From Candidatus Zhuqueibacterota bacterium (GTDB taxonomy: Bacteria; Zhuqueibacterota; Zhuqueibacteria; Oceanimicrobiales; Oceanimicrobiaceae): a stretch of 64,000 nucleotides of DNA. How positions within the stretch are numbered: the stretch's first letter is position 1; every line of letters starts with the position of its first letter. Positions 53,498 through 62,514 of the stretch are shown here, piece after piece. Position numbers and translations under genes: made by a program. The stretch is taken from assembly GCA_029262055.1 (NCBI GenBank), contig JAJDAD010000033.1, forward strand, positions 1 through 64,000. The letters run 5' to 3'. Under the pieces are notes generated by a model. It worked only from the letters and a program-made list of their open reading frames with translations, searched no databases and had not been told where the DNA came from.

Positions 53498-53860
53498 CTA
53501 GAAGATCAATACGTTATGCCCTTGTTTCTGAAGATTGTACAAACTGGGCAGGCCGCTGGTGCCGGGCACCTTGTTGTCGTTGACCAAATCAAACCCTGAG
53601 GGATTACCGCCGAAAACATCCGAGCAACCACTGGAGACGCCCAGGACTTTATCTTTGACAGCTTCGAATAATTCATGCACGGGATTGTCTTCTTTTTGAA
53701 GCGCCTCAGGCCATCTCGTGCCAGCGCCCTGAAAGATGATACCCACGTCATCGCCGGCATTTTTTGTATCATAGGCCACGGCCAGTGCATTGAACACGCG
53801 TCCAAGTGATTCTTCGGAACCTGACTTCGGATCAGAGAGAATTACGATTGTGGTCTTCAT
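53498..53860 (-). CDS. DsrE-family protein
   Basis: 120 residues of the DsrE/TusD fold: TIVILSDPKSGSEESLGRVFNAL at the N terminus, DDVGIIFQGAGTRWPEAL and the conserved Cys in GVSSGCSDVFGG. DsrE-like proteins bind sulfur on a conserved Cys or form small oligomers; the single Cys here fits a persulfide carrier, but this is family inference. It is followed by its own terminator. Confidence 0.85.
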   Translation of the reverse strand: MKTTIVILSDPKSGSEESLGRVFNALAVAYDTKNAGDDVGIIFQGAGTRWPEALQKEDNPVHELFEAVKDKVLGVSSGCSDVFGGNPSGFDLVNDNKVPGTSGLPSLYNLQKQGHNVLIF

Positions 53861-54278
53861 GAACAGCTCCTTTGTTTTTAACTATGAAAAAGAATGATTA
53901 ACGGTTAGAATATAGTCATCGCAATCTAACTTGTCAAGAGTATTTTAACGGGTTAGTGTTTTTGTCTTAATTTCTTGCATTGAGATGATTGGCATTATCT
54001 GCGGGCTGGTGGTAAAGAGGCTCCTCGAAATCAAGCCCGTCTCCGAAAGTACGAAGCTGCCAAACACAACGGAAGAGAATAGGCCTGTTCTAACAAGTCT
54101 CGGCAGACAGATAAAGCTGGTCAGCGAATCTGAATATAATGCTGAAGATTGGGCAGCAGGAATATTATGATAGAAAACGAGTTGTGGATTTGCCTTGCAG
54201 GAAAGTAATCAATTGTCGAATTCATGAATTGAAGAAATCATGAGCTGGTCCAACGGCTCTCGACAAAGGAGAAAGAGA
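53861..54278. other. Intergenic region, doubtful short frame only
   Basis: A 61-codon plus-strand frame (53985-54170) begins with a short hydrophobic stretch (MIGIICGLVVK) but has no ribosome binding site and no recognisable family. Otherwise nothing was seen. The AT-rich first part should hold the DsrE promoter. Confidence 0.4.
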
Positions 54279-55064
54279 CTATGCTTTTGGCGGCTTCTTG
54301 CGGGGATGCAAAATCACCACTGTGCTGCTTATCCGATCATGGATGGTCTGGCGATTGGGGTGCCAGAGTGCTTCCAAAAACCCGAGGCCGAACGTAGACA
54401 AGCTGGCGCTGTAGCCACCGGCGCGGCCAAACGCATCCCACAAGCCGATGGGCCTACCATCCAGGCGCACGACCTTTAGGCCCAACAGTAATTTGCCGGG
54501 CGTCCTGCCTCGCAAGAGCCAGGTGAACAGCGTGAAGTAGGACAGAAACAGGATACCGAGGTTAAACGTAAGAATAAAGTCACCAAAAAAGAGATCCCAC
54601 CTTACCCTTATCTGTTTCGATGGATAGTCAATTTGGCTCTCCTGCCTACCGTCGAACGTCAGGTCCATTATCACTCGATAATCGCGTGTGAGCTTGTCAA
54701 ACTCGCTTGCATCCGTGCTTGCCAACGCCTGTTGGAAAAGGGGCGAAACTGTTTCCGGTTTTCGTTTTGCAAACAGGCGGACTATTTCCTTTTTGAGAAC
54801 AACTTCAGACGCCTGGTCGTCGGCCGGTGCTTTCAGTCTATCGGTAAGCGCGGAATAAACATCTGGATGCGCAAAATAGAGCACAAGGACGGCAATCGAT
54901 GTCATAATGGGTACAGCGGCCAAAAGCCAAAGAAACAAATCGGCCAGAAAGGCGATCCCCCGGCGTAGCGTCGAGGCGAGTTCTGTGCCCAACAGCTCGG
55001 GTTGAACCAACATCGGCTCGTCTGTGATTCGGCGTTTGCGCTCGGGCTTCTGCTTTCTGACCAT
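54279..55064 (-). CDS. RDD-family membrane protein
   Basis: 261 residues from the ATG at 55064; longer frames to 55181 add unlikely sequence. A basic N terminus (KQKPERKRR) precedes TM1 (FLADLFLWLLAAVPI with Arg-Asp type start RGIAFLADL), TM2, a soluble helical insert of about 80 residues (about 85-165), and the RDD signature RGRTPGKLLLGLKVVRLDG then LWDAFGRAGGY. RDD proteins are membrane proteins, some implicated in Na+/H+ or Na+/glycine-betaine transport; the large insert makes this member unusual. Confidence 0.82.
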   Translation of the reverse strand: MVRKQKPERKRRITDEPMLVQPELLGTELASTLRRGIAFLADLFLWLLAAVPIMTSIAVLVLYFAHPDVYSALTDRLKAPADDQASEVVLKKEIVRLFAKRKPETVSPLFQQALASTDASEFDKLTRDYRVIMDLTFDGRQESQIDYPSKQIRVRWDLFFGDFILTFNLGILFLSYFTLFTWLLRGRTPGKLLLGLKVVRLDGRPIGLWDAFGRAGGYSASLSTFGLGFLEALWHPNRQTIHDRISSTVVILHPRKKPPKA

Positions 55065-55372
55065 GCTATGCCTGCTTCTGTTCAAAGCAATCTGCAACGG
55101 CTGTGAGAGGAGACAAGACTCACGTATCGTGACGACAAGAAGATTAATGTCAAGAATACAGATGCTCAGATAGAAAATCAACCATCCGCTGCACGCCTCC
55201 TGGTCGGGCGTCTGACGACCGGGGCGCGGCAGGAGTTTTTAGGGTAGATGTAGACTTTTTGAAACATTCTGATTATCTTGCCACATTACGAGGACGGCTA
55301 TTGCAGCAGTCTGGTTAGCGGTGGCGTTACAGGATGCCTTTTGTATCATGATATGAGGGCTTGTAGAAAGCA

Positions 55373-56341
55373 ATGAAAAAGACATCTCCGACTACTTTGA
55401 CATATACCGGCATGTGCGATGCTTCTGCCGCCGTTTGCCTTGACGATCTGAAATTTGTCGTCGCGAATGACGAAGACAACGTCCTGCATTTCTATGATGC
55501 CGAAAAGCCGGGCCCGGCCATCTATAAGCAAGATATCTCGGCCGATCTAAGTCTTGATGCGGAGGACGAAGTCGACATCGAGGGCGCTACAGCACTCAAC
55601 GACCTGACCTACTGGATTTCGTCTCACGGCCGAAACCGCAAGGGACGCTCAGCCGAGGAACGTTTCCGCTTCTTTACGGCGCACATTGAGGAAACCAGGA
55701 ATGGATTCTCCGTTACGGTTGTCGATGTTTACGAAGATCTCGTCGAACATTTGGTCAGGGACAGGCGTTTGCAGGCGCTGGGTCTTGACAAAAGTGCCCG
55801 GCTGAAGCAACGAAAGATCAAGAAGTTGGCGCCGAAGAAGGAAGGTCTGAACATAGAAGGGCTTTGCACGGCCCGTGACCAGCGGACCATCATGATTGGA
55901 TTCCGAAATCCTCGCCCCGCCAACAAGGCCCTCCTGGTCCCACTGACAAATCCTGATGATACCGTTAAGCAAAGATCTCATCCTATCTTCGGACCACCGA
56001 TCCTTCTCGATTTACAAAGTCGCGGCGTCAGGAGCATAGAGTACTGCCAATATTTGGGAATCTACCTTGTCGTAGCCGGGGCTCATGACGGCGGCGTCAA
56101 CTCGCAGTTGTATTCCTGGAGCGGTGACCCACGGTCCGAGCCGAAGTTCCTCCTTGATTTTGATGACCTTAATCCGGAAGCCTTGCTCATCCATGCTGAT
56201 GGGAAAAGTCTGCAGGTGCTCAGCGACGATGGCCGTCGGAAAACGGGCGGAGTGGCCTGTAAGGAGATGGCAGACTCCGAGAAAAAGAGCTTTAGAAGTA
56301 TTTTGCTTGATTTAGGATCACTGTCGGGAAGCTGGTTTTAG
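55373..56341 (+). CDS. DUF3616-family protein
   Basis: 322 residues, cytoplasmic. DUF3616 features: [64 protein letters not shown] and [27 protein letters not shown], which together read as a beta-propeller with Asp-rich loops. Function unknown. The ribosome binding site is weak. It is followed by the HerA-like gene on the same strand, 114 bases later. Confidence 0.85.
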   Translation: MKKTSPTTLTYTGMCDASAAVCLDDLKFVVANDEDNVLHFYDAEKPGPAIYKQDISADLSLDAEDEVDIEGATALNDLTYWISSHGRNRKGRSAEERFRFFTAHIEETRNGFSVTVVDVYEDLVEHLVRDRRLQALGLDKSARLKQRKIKKLAPKKEGLNIEGLCTARDQRTIMIGFRNPRPANKALLVPLTNPDDTVKQRSHPIFGPPILLDLQSRGVRSIEYCQYLGIYLVVAGAHDGGVNSQLYSWSGDPRSEPKFLLDFDDLNPEALLIHADGKSLQVLSDDGRRKTGGVACKEMADSEKKSFRSILLDLGSLSGSWF

Positions 56342-56454
56342 AATGGCCGATAGGATCCACACCCTGGACAGCGAATGCGAATTCAGGTTGGCTTATCTGC
56401 TGGGAGAATTGCGGTGGTACGCCCCCTGGTTGGGCAAAAAACAATGAGGATACT

Positions 56455-57933
56455 ATGAGCGAACTAAACCGTTTTGCCATTGGAGGCGCGCAGGGCCGTC
56501 ATGTGGAACAACTCTGCAAGATGAGTAACCGGCACGGCCTCATCGCAGGAGCAACCGGCACCGGCAAGACCATCACCCTACAGATTCTGGCGGAAAGTTT
56601 TTCGCGCCAGGGAGTACCTGTCTTTGCCGCTGATATCAAAGGCGATCTTTCCGGTCTATGTAATCCTGGTTCACCGCATCCTAAAATTGACGAACGGTTG
56701 GCCACTATCGCGCTGGATAGTTACCAGCAACGGGCTTATCCCGTCGTGTTTTGGGACATCTTTGGTGAGAACGGCCACCCGATACGTTCAACCATTTCGG
56801 AGATGGGACCATTGCTGTTGTCCAATCTGCTGGCGCTGAACGATACACAGTCCGGCAATTTATACACGTGCTTCAAAATTGCCGACGATCAGGGTCTTTT
56901 GCTGCTGGACTTGAAAGATCTGCGCTCGATGCTGATGTGGATGGCAGATAACGCCAAAGAACTGCGCAGTGAGTATGGTAACATCTCCGGCGCCAGCATC
57001 GGCACCATTCAACGTCAACTGCTCATACTGGAAGAGCAGGGTGCCGAACACTTTTTTGGGGAGCCTGCTGTAAAGCTACAGGACCTGATGCAGGTCGATT
57101 TTTCGGGCAACGGCGTCATCAGCATCCTGGATGCCACAAAGTTGATGGCGCAGGCACCTAAGGTTTACTCCAGCTTTCTGCTCTGGTTGCTTTCGGAGCT
57201 ATTTGAGCAACTTCCCGAAGTTGGTGATCCCGACAAACCAAAGCTCGTATTCTTTTTCGACGAGGCACACCTGCTGTTTGACCAGGCCCCCAGGATGCTT
57301 GTCGACAAGATAGAGCAAGTGGTTCGATTGATTCGGTCAAAAGGCGTTGGGATCTACTTTGTCACCCAAAGCCCCGGTGATATCCCGGACGACATTCTGG
57401 GACAGTTAGGACTTAAGATCCAGCACGCTCTGCGGGCTTTCACTCCCAAGGACCGAAAGGTGGTCAAGAGCGTGGCGCAATCCTTTTGCCCAAATCCGGA
57501 ATTCGATACCGAGACCGTCATCACGCAACTCGGCATAGGTGAAGCGCTGGTTTCCGTGCTGGATGCAAAAGGGAGCCCCCTTCCTGTTCAAAACACCCTG
57601 ATTCGTCCCCCTGAATCGCGCATGGGTGCCATCACTGAAGATGAACGTCAGGTCCGCATCGAACGTTCTCCCTTGAAAGGCCGGTATGATGATGCCGTTG
57701 ACCGCGAATCTGCCTATGAACTCCTAAAGGAACGAGCCAGGCAGGCGCAGGTGCAACAAGATGAAGTCGAAAAGGAAAGAACGGCCAGGACGTCCAGGTC
57801 CGGACGCGGCCGAAGCAGACAGGGCGCAGGAGAAGCTCTACTCAAGAGTGCGGCCCGGGCAATCGGTAGTCAGGTTGGGCGGCAGATAATCCGCGGAATA
57901 ATGGGGTCAATTTTGGGCGGGCGCCGGCGGTAG
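56455..57933 (+). CDS. HerA-like/YjgR-type P-loop ATPase (DUF853)
   Basis: 492 residues. The N-terminal barrel is short; Walker A is GATGTGKT (near residue 33), Walker [13 protein letters not shown] (near 264), and [18 protein letters not shown] carries the sensor region. The C terminus is basic ([13 protein letters not shown]) and ends with the glycine-rich [15 protein letters not shown] typical of YjgR/DUF853. HerA relatives form hexameric DNA-translocating rings; the role of YjgR-type proteins is not established. No NurA gene is adjacent. Confidence 0.9.
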   Translation: MSELNRFAIGGAQGRHVEQLCKMSNRHGLIAGATGTGKTITLQILAESFSRQGVPVFAADIKGDLSGLCNPGSPHPKIDERLATIALDSYQQRAYPVVFWDIFGENGHPIRSTISEMGPLLLSNLLALNDTQSGNLYTCFKIADDQGLLLLDLKDLRSMLMWMADNAKELRSEYGNISGASIGTIQRQLLILEEQGAEHFFGEPAVKLQDLMQVDFSGNGVISILDATKLMAQAPKVYSSFLLWLLSELFEQLPEVGDPDKPKLVFFFDEAHLLFDQAPRMLVDKIEQVVRLIRSKGVGIYFVTQSPGDIPDDILGQLGLKIQHALRAFTPKDRKVVKSVAQSFCPNPEFDTETVITQLGIGEALVSVLDAKGSPLPVQNTLIRPPESRMGAITEDERQVRIERSPLKGRYDDAVDRESAYELLKERARQAQVQQDEVEKERTARTSRSGRGRSRQGAGEALLKSAARAIGSQVGRQIIRGIMGSILGGRRR

Positions 57934-58108
57934 CAATTAAGCGCAGCGGCCAGGGATTCGGAAGAGGTGTTGCGGTATGCGTGTTGCCATTCATGGCAAA
58001 CCCTGCCATCGTTTCCTCTGGCCATAATGACTGCCGGGGATTGCGCTGTGCACAACCCCCGGCGTGGGTGGGTCTGTTGTTGGTGTTCCGTGCAAGACGT
58101 CCGGGCTT

Positions 58109-59095
58109 CTACCTGACGGTAAAGACCACACGACGATTTTGCCGGCGGCCGGTTTCAGTCTGGTTGTCGGCAAGCGGCCGGGATTCGCCATAACCTCGTG
58201 CATGTAACCGGTTAGGGTCTATCCCTGATTCAACCAGGAATCTCTTCCCGTTCTTTGCCCGCTCCTCGCTCAAGGCCATATTCTCGCTGTCATCCCCAAT
58301 TGCATCTGTGTGACCCGCAATTTCAATTTCAACGGAAGGGTATAGCTGCATGAACTGAGCAAGCTTTTGGAGTGTCAGTTCGCTGTTCGAGGTTATGATT
58401 GCATCGTTGCTTCCAAATTCGATACCGCGGCTGGTAATGGCGTCTATCTCGGCTTTGGCGGCCGTTTTCGCTTCGGACACCTTGGCAACGGACCTTTCTG
58501 TCATCCCCGCTTCTGCTGATGGAGCCTCAGTGACCTGAGGCATTGATGCCTTTGAGTAGTTGCCCGGGTCGACTCGATATGACTGATCGTCCGTAGCACC
58601 GGTCTTGTTTTGGACTTCAGATGCGATGTGCCGCGCCTGTGCAGCGGACTCTTTGCTTTTGCCGGTCATTTCCCGGGTGATCTGGTCCACCGATTGCCCG
58701 GCTGTTTCTTTGAGGGCGGCCACCGTACTTTTGCCATCAGCCAGGACTTTTTTACCTTTTTTAGCGGGTGGGACCACCGGCAGATTCTCCGCCGCGCTTG
58801 CCTTAGCCCTGTCAGCGACTTCGCCGGCGACAGCAACGGCACTTTGAGTCTTTTCGGTTACCACATCCGAAATGGCTTCGACAGTCTGACTGCCCTCGTC
58901 TGCAACCCGGGACGCCAGCTCTTTGCCAGCAGATATGACGCCTTCACCTTTGGATGCAAGGCCTTCCACAACCGAGGCTACTTCGGACGTGGTTTGAAAA
59001 CCGTTTCCGCCGCGATCAGACTTACCCCAAAATCCAAAATAACCTGCAAGCAACGCGGCTGCGATTCCTAAAAGCACTACTGTTCTTTTACTCAT
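58109..59095 (-). CDS. OmpA-family protein with long Ala/Lys-rich helical linker
   Basis: 328 residues. A signal anchor (about 5-22) is followed by about 190 residues of low-complexity helix rich in Ala, Lys, Glu and Val (VAVAGEVADRAKASAAEN), probably coiled coil, and an OmpA_C peptidoglycan-binding domain (about 215-328) with IEFGSNDAIITSNSELTL, IEIAGHTDAIGDDSENMALS and RLHARGYGESRPLADN. It would tie the inner membrane to peptidoglycan. It is the last gene of a minus-strand group with the MscS-like, DUF937 and DUF4332 genes. Confidence 0.88.
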   Translation of the reverse strand: MSKRTVVLLGIAAALLAGYFGFWGKSDRGGNGFQTTSEVASVVEGLASKGEGVISAGKELASRVADEGSQTVEAISDVVTEKTQSAVAVAGEVADRAKASAAENLPVVPPAKKGKKVLADGKSTVAALKETAGQSVDQITREMTGKSKESAAQARHIASEVQNKTGATDDQSYRVDPGNYSKASMPQVTEAPSAEAGMTERSVAKVSEAKTAAKAEIDAITSRGIEFGSNDAIITSNSELTLQKLAQFMQLYPSVEIEIAGHTDAIGDDSENMALSEERAKNGKRFLVESGIDPNRLHARGYGESRPLADNQTETGRRQNRRVVFTVR

Positions 59096-59165
59096 TTTGT
59101 CTTCCTCCTTGATTGACTACGATATTCTGTTGCTTCATTTAATGCCCCAATCTACCGGCTCGTGG

Positions 59166-60704
59166 TCACTTCTTTAATGGTGTCGCTGCCTTTTGGGATT
59201 TGCCATTGCTAGCTTCGGAGCCCACAAAGTCCACCCAGCTTTCGACTTGCCTGGCCGCGATCTCTTTGCCGCCGATGCCAAAGGATATGGCCACTGCTAC
59301 AGCTATCGCTCCCAGGCCGAGACCGAATGCCAAATTGATGATCTCGTTCGCGATCCCCATCTGGCGTAAAGCCATTGCTCCGGTTAGAACGAGTATTGCG
59401 ACCCTGGCCACATTCCCGATCAACACCGACTGGTTAGCCCCGCTACTCCGGATAGTATTGGCAGCCAAGTTCGACAAGAACAACCCGATGGTAAAAATCA
59501 GAATGCCCATAATAATCTGGCCGGCAAACAGCGTGAACTGAGCCATAATCCCGGACAGCATATCAAAGCCGAGCAATTCAACCGCCTCGATCGCTGCAAA
59601 GAACATGAGCGCAATCATGACCAGACTGCCAACCAGTTCGGAGGGCGTGCGGCTTCCTTCTTTGAGATTGCCGAATCCCAGCTTTGCCAAAATATTATTG
59701 AAGCCGAGCCCGGCCAGGATATTCGCAACAAGCCCGGAAACGACTTTGCCGACGAAATAGGCAATCAGCAGAATCATGGCCGCCGCGAAGATGAATGGGA
59801 AGGCCGAAAGAATGCTGTCGAGCAGATTGCTCGCCGGGCGTGTTATCGCTTCGAGTGCAAGTGCATTGAGAGCTGAGATGATAATCGGAAACAGAATCAA
59901 CATGTAAATGATGAGTCCGGTTAAGCCTGAGAGTCTTTGCTTACCGAGCGCCGCACTGAGGCCGATTTTGTCTCCCAACCGGTCGAGGCCGATGGCGGCC
60001 AGGAGGCTGGTGACAATCCTCTGCACAATGCGCGCGACAAACCAGCCAACCGCAAGAATTACTCCCGCCGTAATGATGTTCGGCAGAAAACCGAAGATTT
60101 TGTTAACAATGTTGTTCACCGGTGACAGCAGCCCATCCAGTTCAAGCGTCCCCAGTATTGCGGGCAAAAAGAACAGAAGAACCAGCCAGTAGACCACTTC
60201 ACCCAAGGTTTTTGACAGGGATATGTGCTCTACATTCTCCATGCCGGCCTGGTCACTTAAGCGTTCGTCTACGCCCGCCGCACTGAGCCCCCGGGAAACA
60301 AGCATGCGCAGAACCGTCCCGACGCCCCAGGCAATTGCCAACAGGATCGCCGCGCCGAGTAGTTGCGGTGCATATTGAAACAACTGGGTCAGTAAACCGT
60401 TCAGCGGCTGTGTGATCGCCGTGAGCCCCAGCTTCTGAAAGAAAGCCACAAGAACAAACAACATGATTAGGAAGAAAACTCCTTTCCCGATCACTGCTTC
60501 CATACTGAAAGCGTCTTTCGACTCTTTCCCTGAAATCCAGTGAGCCATCCGATCGTCCAAAGTAGTGCGTTTGAGAGCCGCCCGGACAAGCTTAGACGCT
60601 ATCAGAGCCAGCAGCCAGCCGCCCACAAGAATTCCTAGTGCTGCCAGAATGCTCATGAGGTTGCCACCCGCCAGCTCATTGATTTTGGTTAGAATGCTTT
60701 CCAT
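59166..60704 (-). CDS. Mechanosensitive-channel-like membrane protein (conserved TM helix type)
   Basis: 512 residues and about ten or more transmembrane helices. The repeating unit ILAALGILVGGWLLALIASK / IITAGVILAVGWFVARIVQR / FIFAAAMILLIAYFVGKVVS, each followed by LLAAIGLDRLGDK-type turns, is the PF05552 TM-helix repeat. The last part ends GLGLGAIAVAVAISFGIGGKE, like the MscS pore helix, but the cytoplasmic beta domain of MscS is missing. The ATG at 60704 follows a GAGG; upstream codons are basic and not conserved-looking. Likely an envelope channel or scaffold. Confidence 0.85.
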   Translation of the reverse strand: MESILTKINELAGGNLMSILAALGILVGGWLLALIASKLVRAALKRTTLDDRMAHWISGKESKDAFSMEAVIGKGVFFLIMLFVLVAFFQKLGLTAITQPLNGLLTQLFQYAPQLLGAAILLAIAWGVGTVLRMLVSRGLSAAGVDERLSDQAGMENVEHISLSKTLGEVVYWLVLLFFLPAILGTLELDGLLSPVNNIVNKIFGFLPNIITAGVILAVGWFVARIVQRIVTSLLAAIGLDRLGDKIGLSAALGKQRLSGLTGLIIYMLILFPIIISALNALALEAITRPASNLLDSILSAFPFIFAAAMILLIAYFVGKVVSGLVANILAGLGFNNILAKLGFGNLKEGSRTPSELVGSLVMIALMFFAAIEAVELLGFDMLSGIMAQFTLFAGQIIMGILIFTIGLFLSNLAANTIRSSGANQSVLIGNVARVAILVLTGAMALRQMGIANEIINLAFGLGLGAIAVAVAISFGIGGKEIAARQVESWVDFVGSEASNGKSQKAATPLKK

Positions 60705-60756
60705 CCTCTTTATCCCTCTTTTGTTTTTCCATCGGTTTTTGTGGTCTGTCCCACGA

Positions 60757-61245
60757 CTATTTCCCAAACATCCCGGAGAGCTTGCCGAGCAATCCGGATT
60801 TGGCCGCCAGGCCTGCCACCGGTCCTGCCATCTCCTTGAGACCGCCTAAGCTACTCAACACCGAGGCCAGGTTGCCTGCGCCACCGCCGGCTTTATTGGT
60901 TATGAAAGACATGACCAGTGGAACCACCGCCCCCAGGATGCCCTGCGCTTTGCCGGAATCCACGCCGACCTGACCGGCAAAATTCTTGGTGATTGAATCT
61001 AACTGGGAACCGAAGAGGTTCGATACTAGAGAGCCATTACCGTCTCCACCAGCAGCGCCCGACATTAGTTCACTTATTGCCGATTGACCTCCGGACGCCA
61101 GCTTATCCTGCAGGCTGGAAGCGATGGCCGGGGCGATTGACGGCAGGACTTTGTCGGCAGATTCCTGCGATAGCCCAAATTGAGACGACACCTGCTCGGT
61201 TACCTTTGGCCCGAGCTTGCTAAGCAAATCATTTAGTAAATCCAT
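60757..61245 (-). CDS. DUF937-family protein
   Basis: 162 residues: MDLLNDLLSKLGPKVTEQVS, SADKVLPSIAPAIASSLQDK, a Gly-rich linker and AQGILGAVVPLVMSFITNKAG, the DUF937 pattern. Related to YidB-like proteins. Function unknown, cytoplasmic. GAGGAG precedes the ATG at 61245; ATG at 61284 is less likely. It lies 52 bases upstream of the MscS-like gene. Confidence 0.85.
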   Translation of the reverse strand: MDLLNDLLSKLGPKVTEQVSSQFGLSQESADKVLPSIAPAIASSLQDKLASGGQSAISELMSGAAGGDGNGSLVSNLFGSQLDSITKNFAGQVGVDSGKAQGILGAVVPLVMSFITNKAGGGAGNLASVLSSLGGLKEMAGPVAGLAAKSGLLGKLSGMFGK

Positions 61246-61339
61246 CCTGTTTCTCCTCAGTCTTAATAGAACCTTGCCCTGCATCGTTTAGAACTCAGAT
61301 GCAGGGCCAAGGCAAAGTGATTAACAATTCATCAATGTC

Positions 61340-61362
61340 ATTCCGGGCACGAGGCCCGGAAT
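61340..61362. repeat. REP-like palindrome between the DUF4332 and DUF937 genes
   Basis: ATTCCGGGC (61340-61348) and GCCCGGAAT (61354-61362) form a perfect 9-bp stem with an ACGAG loop. There is no T run, so it is more like a REP element than a terminator. Confidence 0.5.
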
Positions 61363-61477
61363 TCCGTTACTTCTACCAGGTTTGAACGCGTGCGATGAAC
61401 CTCCCAATAGCCGAGGAGATTCGGCGCGTTTAGATGGTGCTTCATGACCGGACAATCCGTCACTTCGCGTTCAGGTG

Positions 61478-61879
61478 TTAATATGAAACTGCGCGCGGCA
61501 ACTGTTTTGCTTGTTGCACCCAGTCGCTGACACGTGCCAATCCGGGTACCTGACGCACCAGTTTCCGTTGCGCATTCGTTTCCGCAAGCGCCTTGTACAG
61601 ATTCTCAGGATTGCGTTGCGCCAATTCCTTCACAGTATCCACACCGGCAGCTTCTAAAAGCTCGGAGTACTGCGAGCTGATACCGCTGATTCTGAACAGG
61701 TCGGCCATATTTACCCATTTCAAAAGAAGCGCGGTTGATATTCCCGCAGCCTCCGCAATGGCGTTTCTTCCCTGGGGAGTGCCTCCTTTTTTGAGCAAAC
61801 CGGTCACACCTCTGATCCCGGCTTTCGCGAGCTTTTCAGAACTGGACGGGCCGATACCCTCGATTTGTTCAACAGACAT
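61478..61879 (-). CDS. DUF4332-family helix-hairpin-helix protein
   Basis: 133 residues made of tandem HhH units: IEGIGPSSSEKLAKAGIRGVTGLL, RISGISSQYSELLEAAGVDTVKEL and VPGLARVSDWVQQAKQLP. DUF4332 proteins are predicted nucleic-acid-binding proteins of unknown role. AAGGAGGACATC precedes the ATG. It is first in the minus-strand group DUF4332-DUF937-MscS-like-OmpA, although 232 bases separate it from DUF937. Confidence 0.87.
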   Translation of the reverse strand: MSVEQIEGIGPSSSEKLAKAGIRGVTGLLKKGGTPQGRNAIAEAAGISTALLLKWVNMADLFRISGISSQYSELLEAAGVDTVKELAQRNPENLYKALAETNAQRKLVRQVPGLARVSDWVQQAKQLPRAVSY

Positions 61880-62514
61880 GATGTCCTCCTTAGTTTAGAT
61901 TAATAATGGTACATTAGATTGTTTACAAATTGGTCAGGCCATCAAATCCGGCCTTAGCCAGGTTTCTCTTGTAACCTGGAGACATCGTCGTTCCCTGCGG
62001 GATGATGGCCCGAGACTTTCGTTAGAAAAAAGGTGCTGCAATCAATGAGCGCGCTTACCAGGTAGCCATCCAGACACGTTCGCCGTCCTTCCTGTCATGA
62101 AGAGGATAACTGAGCGCTCACCATACAAGCGCTATGCCAGAAAGCACAGAATTGTCGGGATCCAATCGTAAGCGCTATGCGAACAGCGGCTTGTGAGTTT
62201 CAGGAATGTAATATTGCCGGAGTTGTTCCTGTGCCGACGGCCTAAACATTGGTGAAATGACCGTCCTGATTAGGTGATATCACCAGGTTGCAGTTGGCTG
62301 CCAGGACTGGAGAGGAAGCCGGCAGGAGCAAATGAGAGATTCCAGTCTGGGGGCGGTGGCTGGCCACATTGCGTGAAGCCAGATACGTTGAAATAATAGT
62401 TGAAAGTTTAAGATCCAGTCAGGATCATATAGGACCACTTGTTTCGATGAATGTTGTTTTGCAAAATAACATGAACCATTGTCGATATTCAACCACCGGG
62501 GCCGCGTAAGGACC
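61880..62514. other. Intergenic region with several repeat-like signals
   Basis: No gene. It contains a hairpin CCAGGTT (61958-61964) / AACCTGG (61973-61979), an 11-base direct repeat AAGCGCTATGC (62127-62137 and 62170-62180), and two palindromes GGTGAAATGACC (62251-62262) and GGTGATATCACC (62273-62284). It should hold the promoters of the divergent DUF4332 and acylase genes. Confidence 0.55.
62251..62284. promoter_or_regulatory. Two related 12-bp palindromes, 22 bases apart (candidate operator)
   Basis: GGTGAAATGACC (62251-62262) and the perfect palindrome GGTGATATCACC (62273-62284) match at 9 of 12 positions and start 22 bases apart, about two helical turns. The arrangement suits a dimeric repressor binding twice. 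The regulator and the gene controlled are unknown; the acylase ATG is 230 bases downstream. Confidence 0.4.

Noticed and set aside
58033-58063. GCCGGGG/CCCCGGC stem between the convergent HerA and OmpA genes
   Set aside because: The 17-base loop and lack of a T run make a terminator call too weak.
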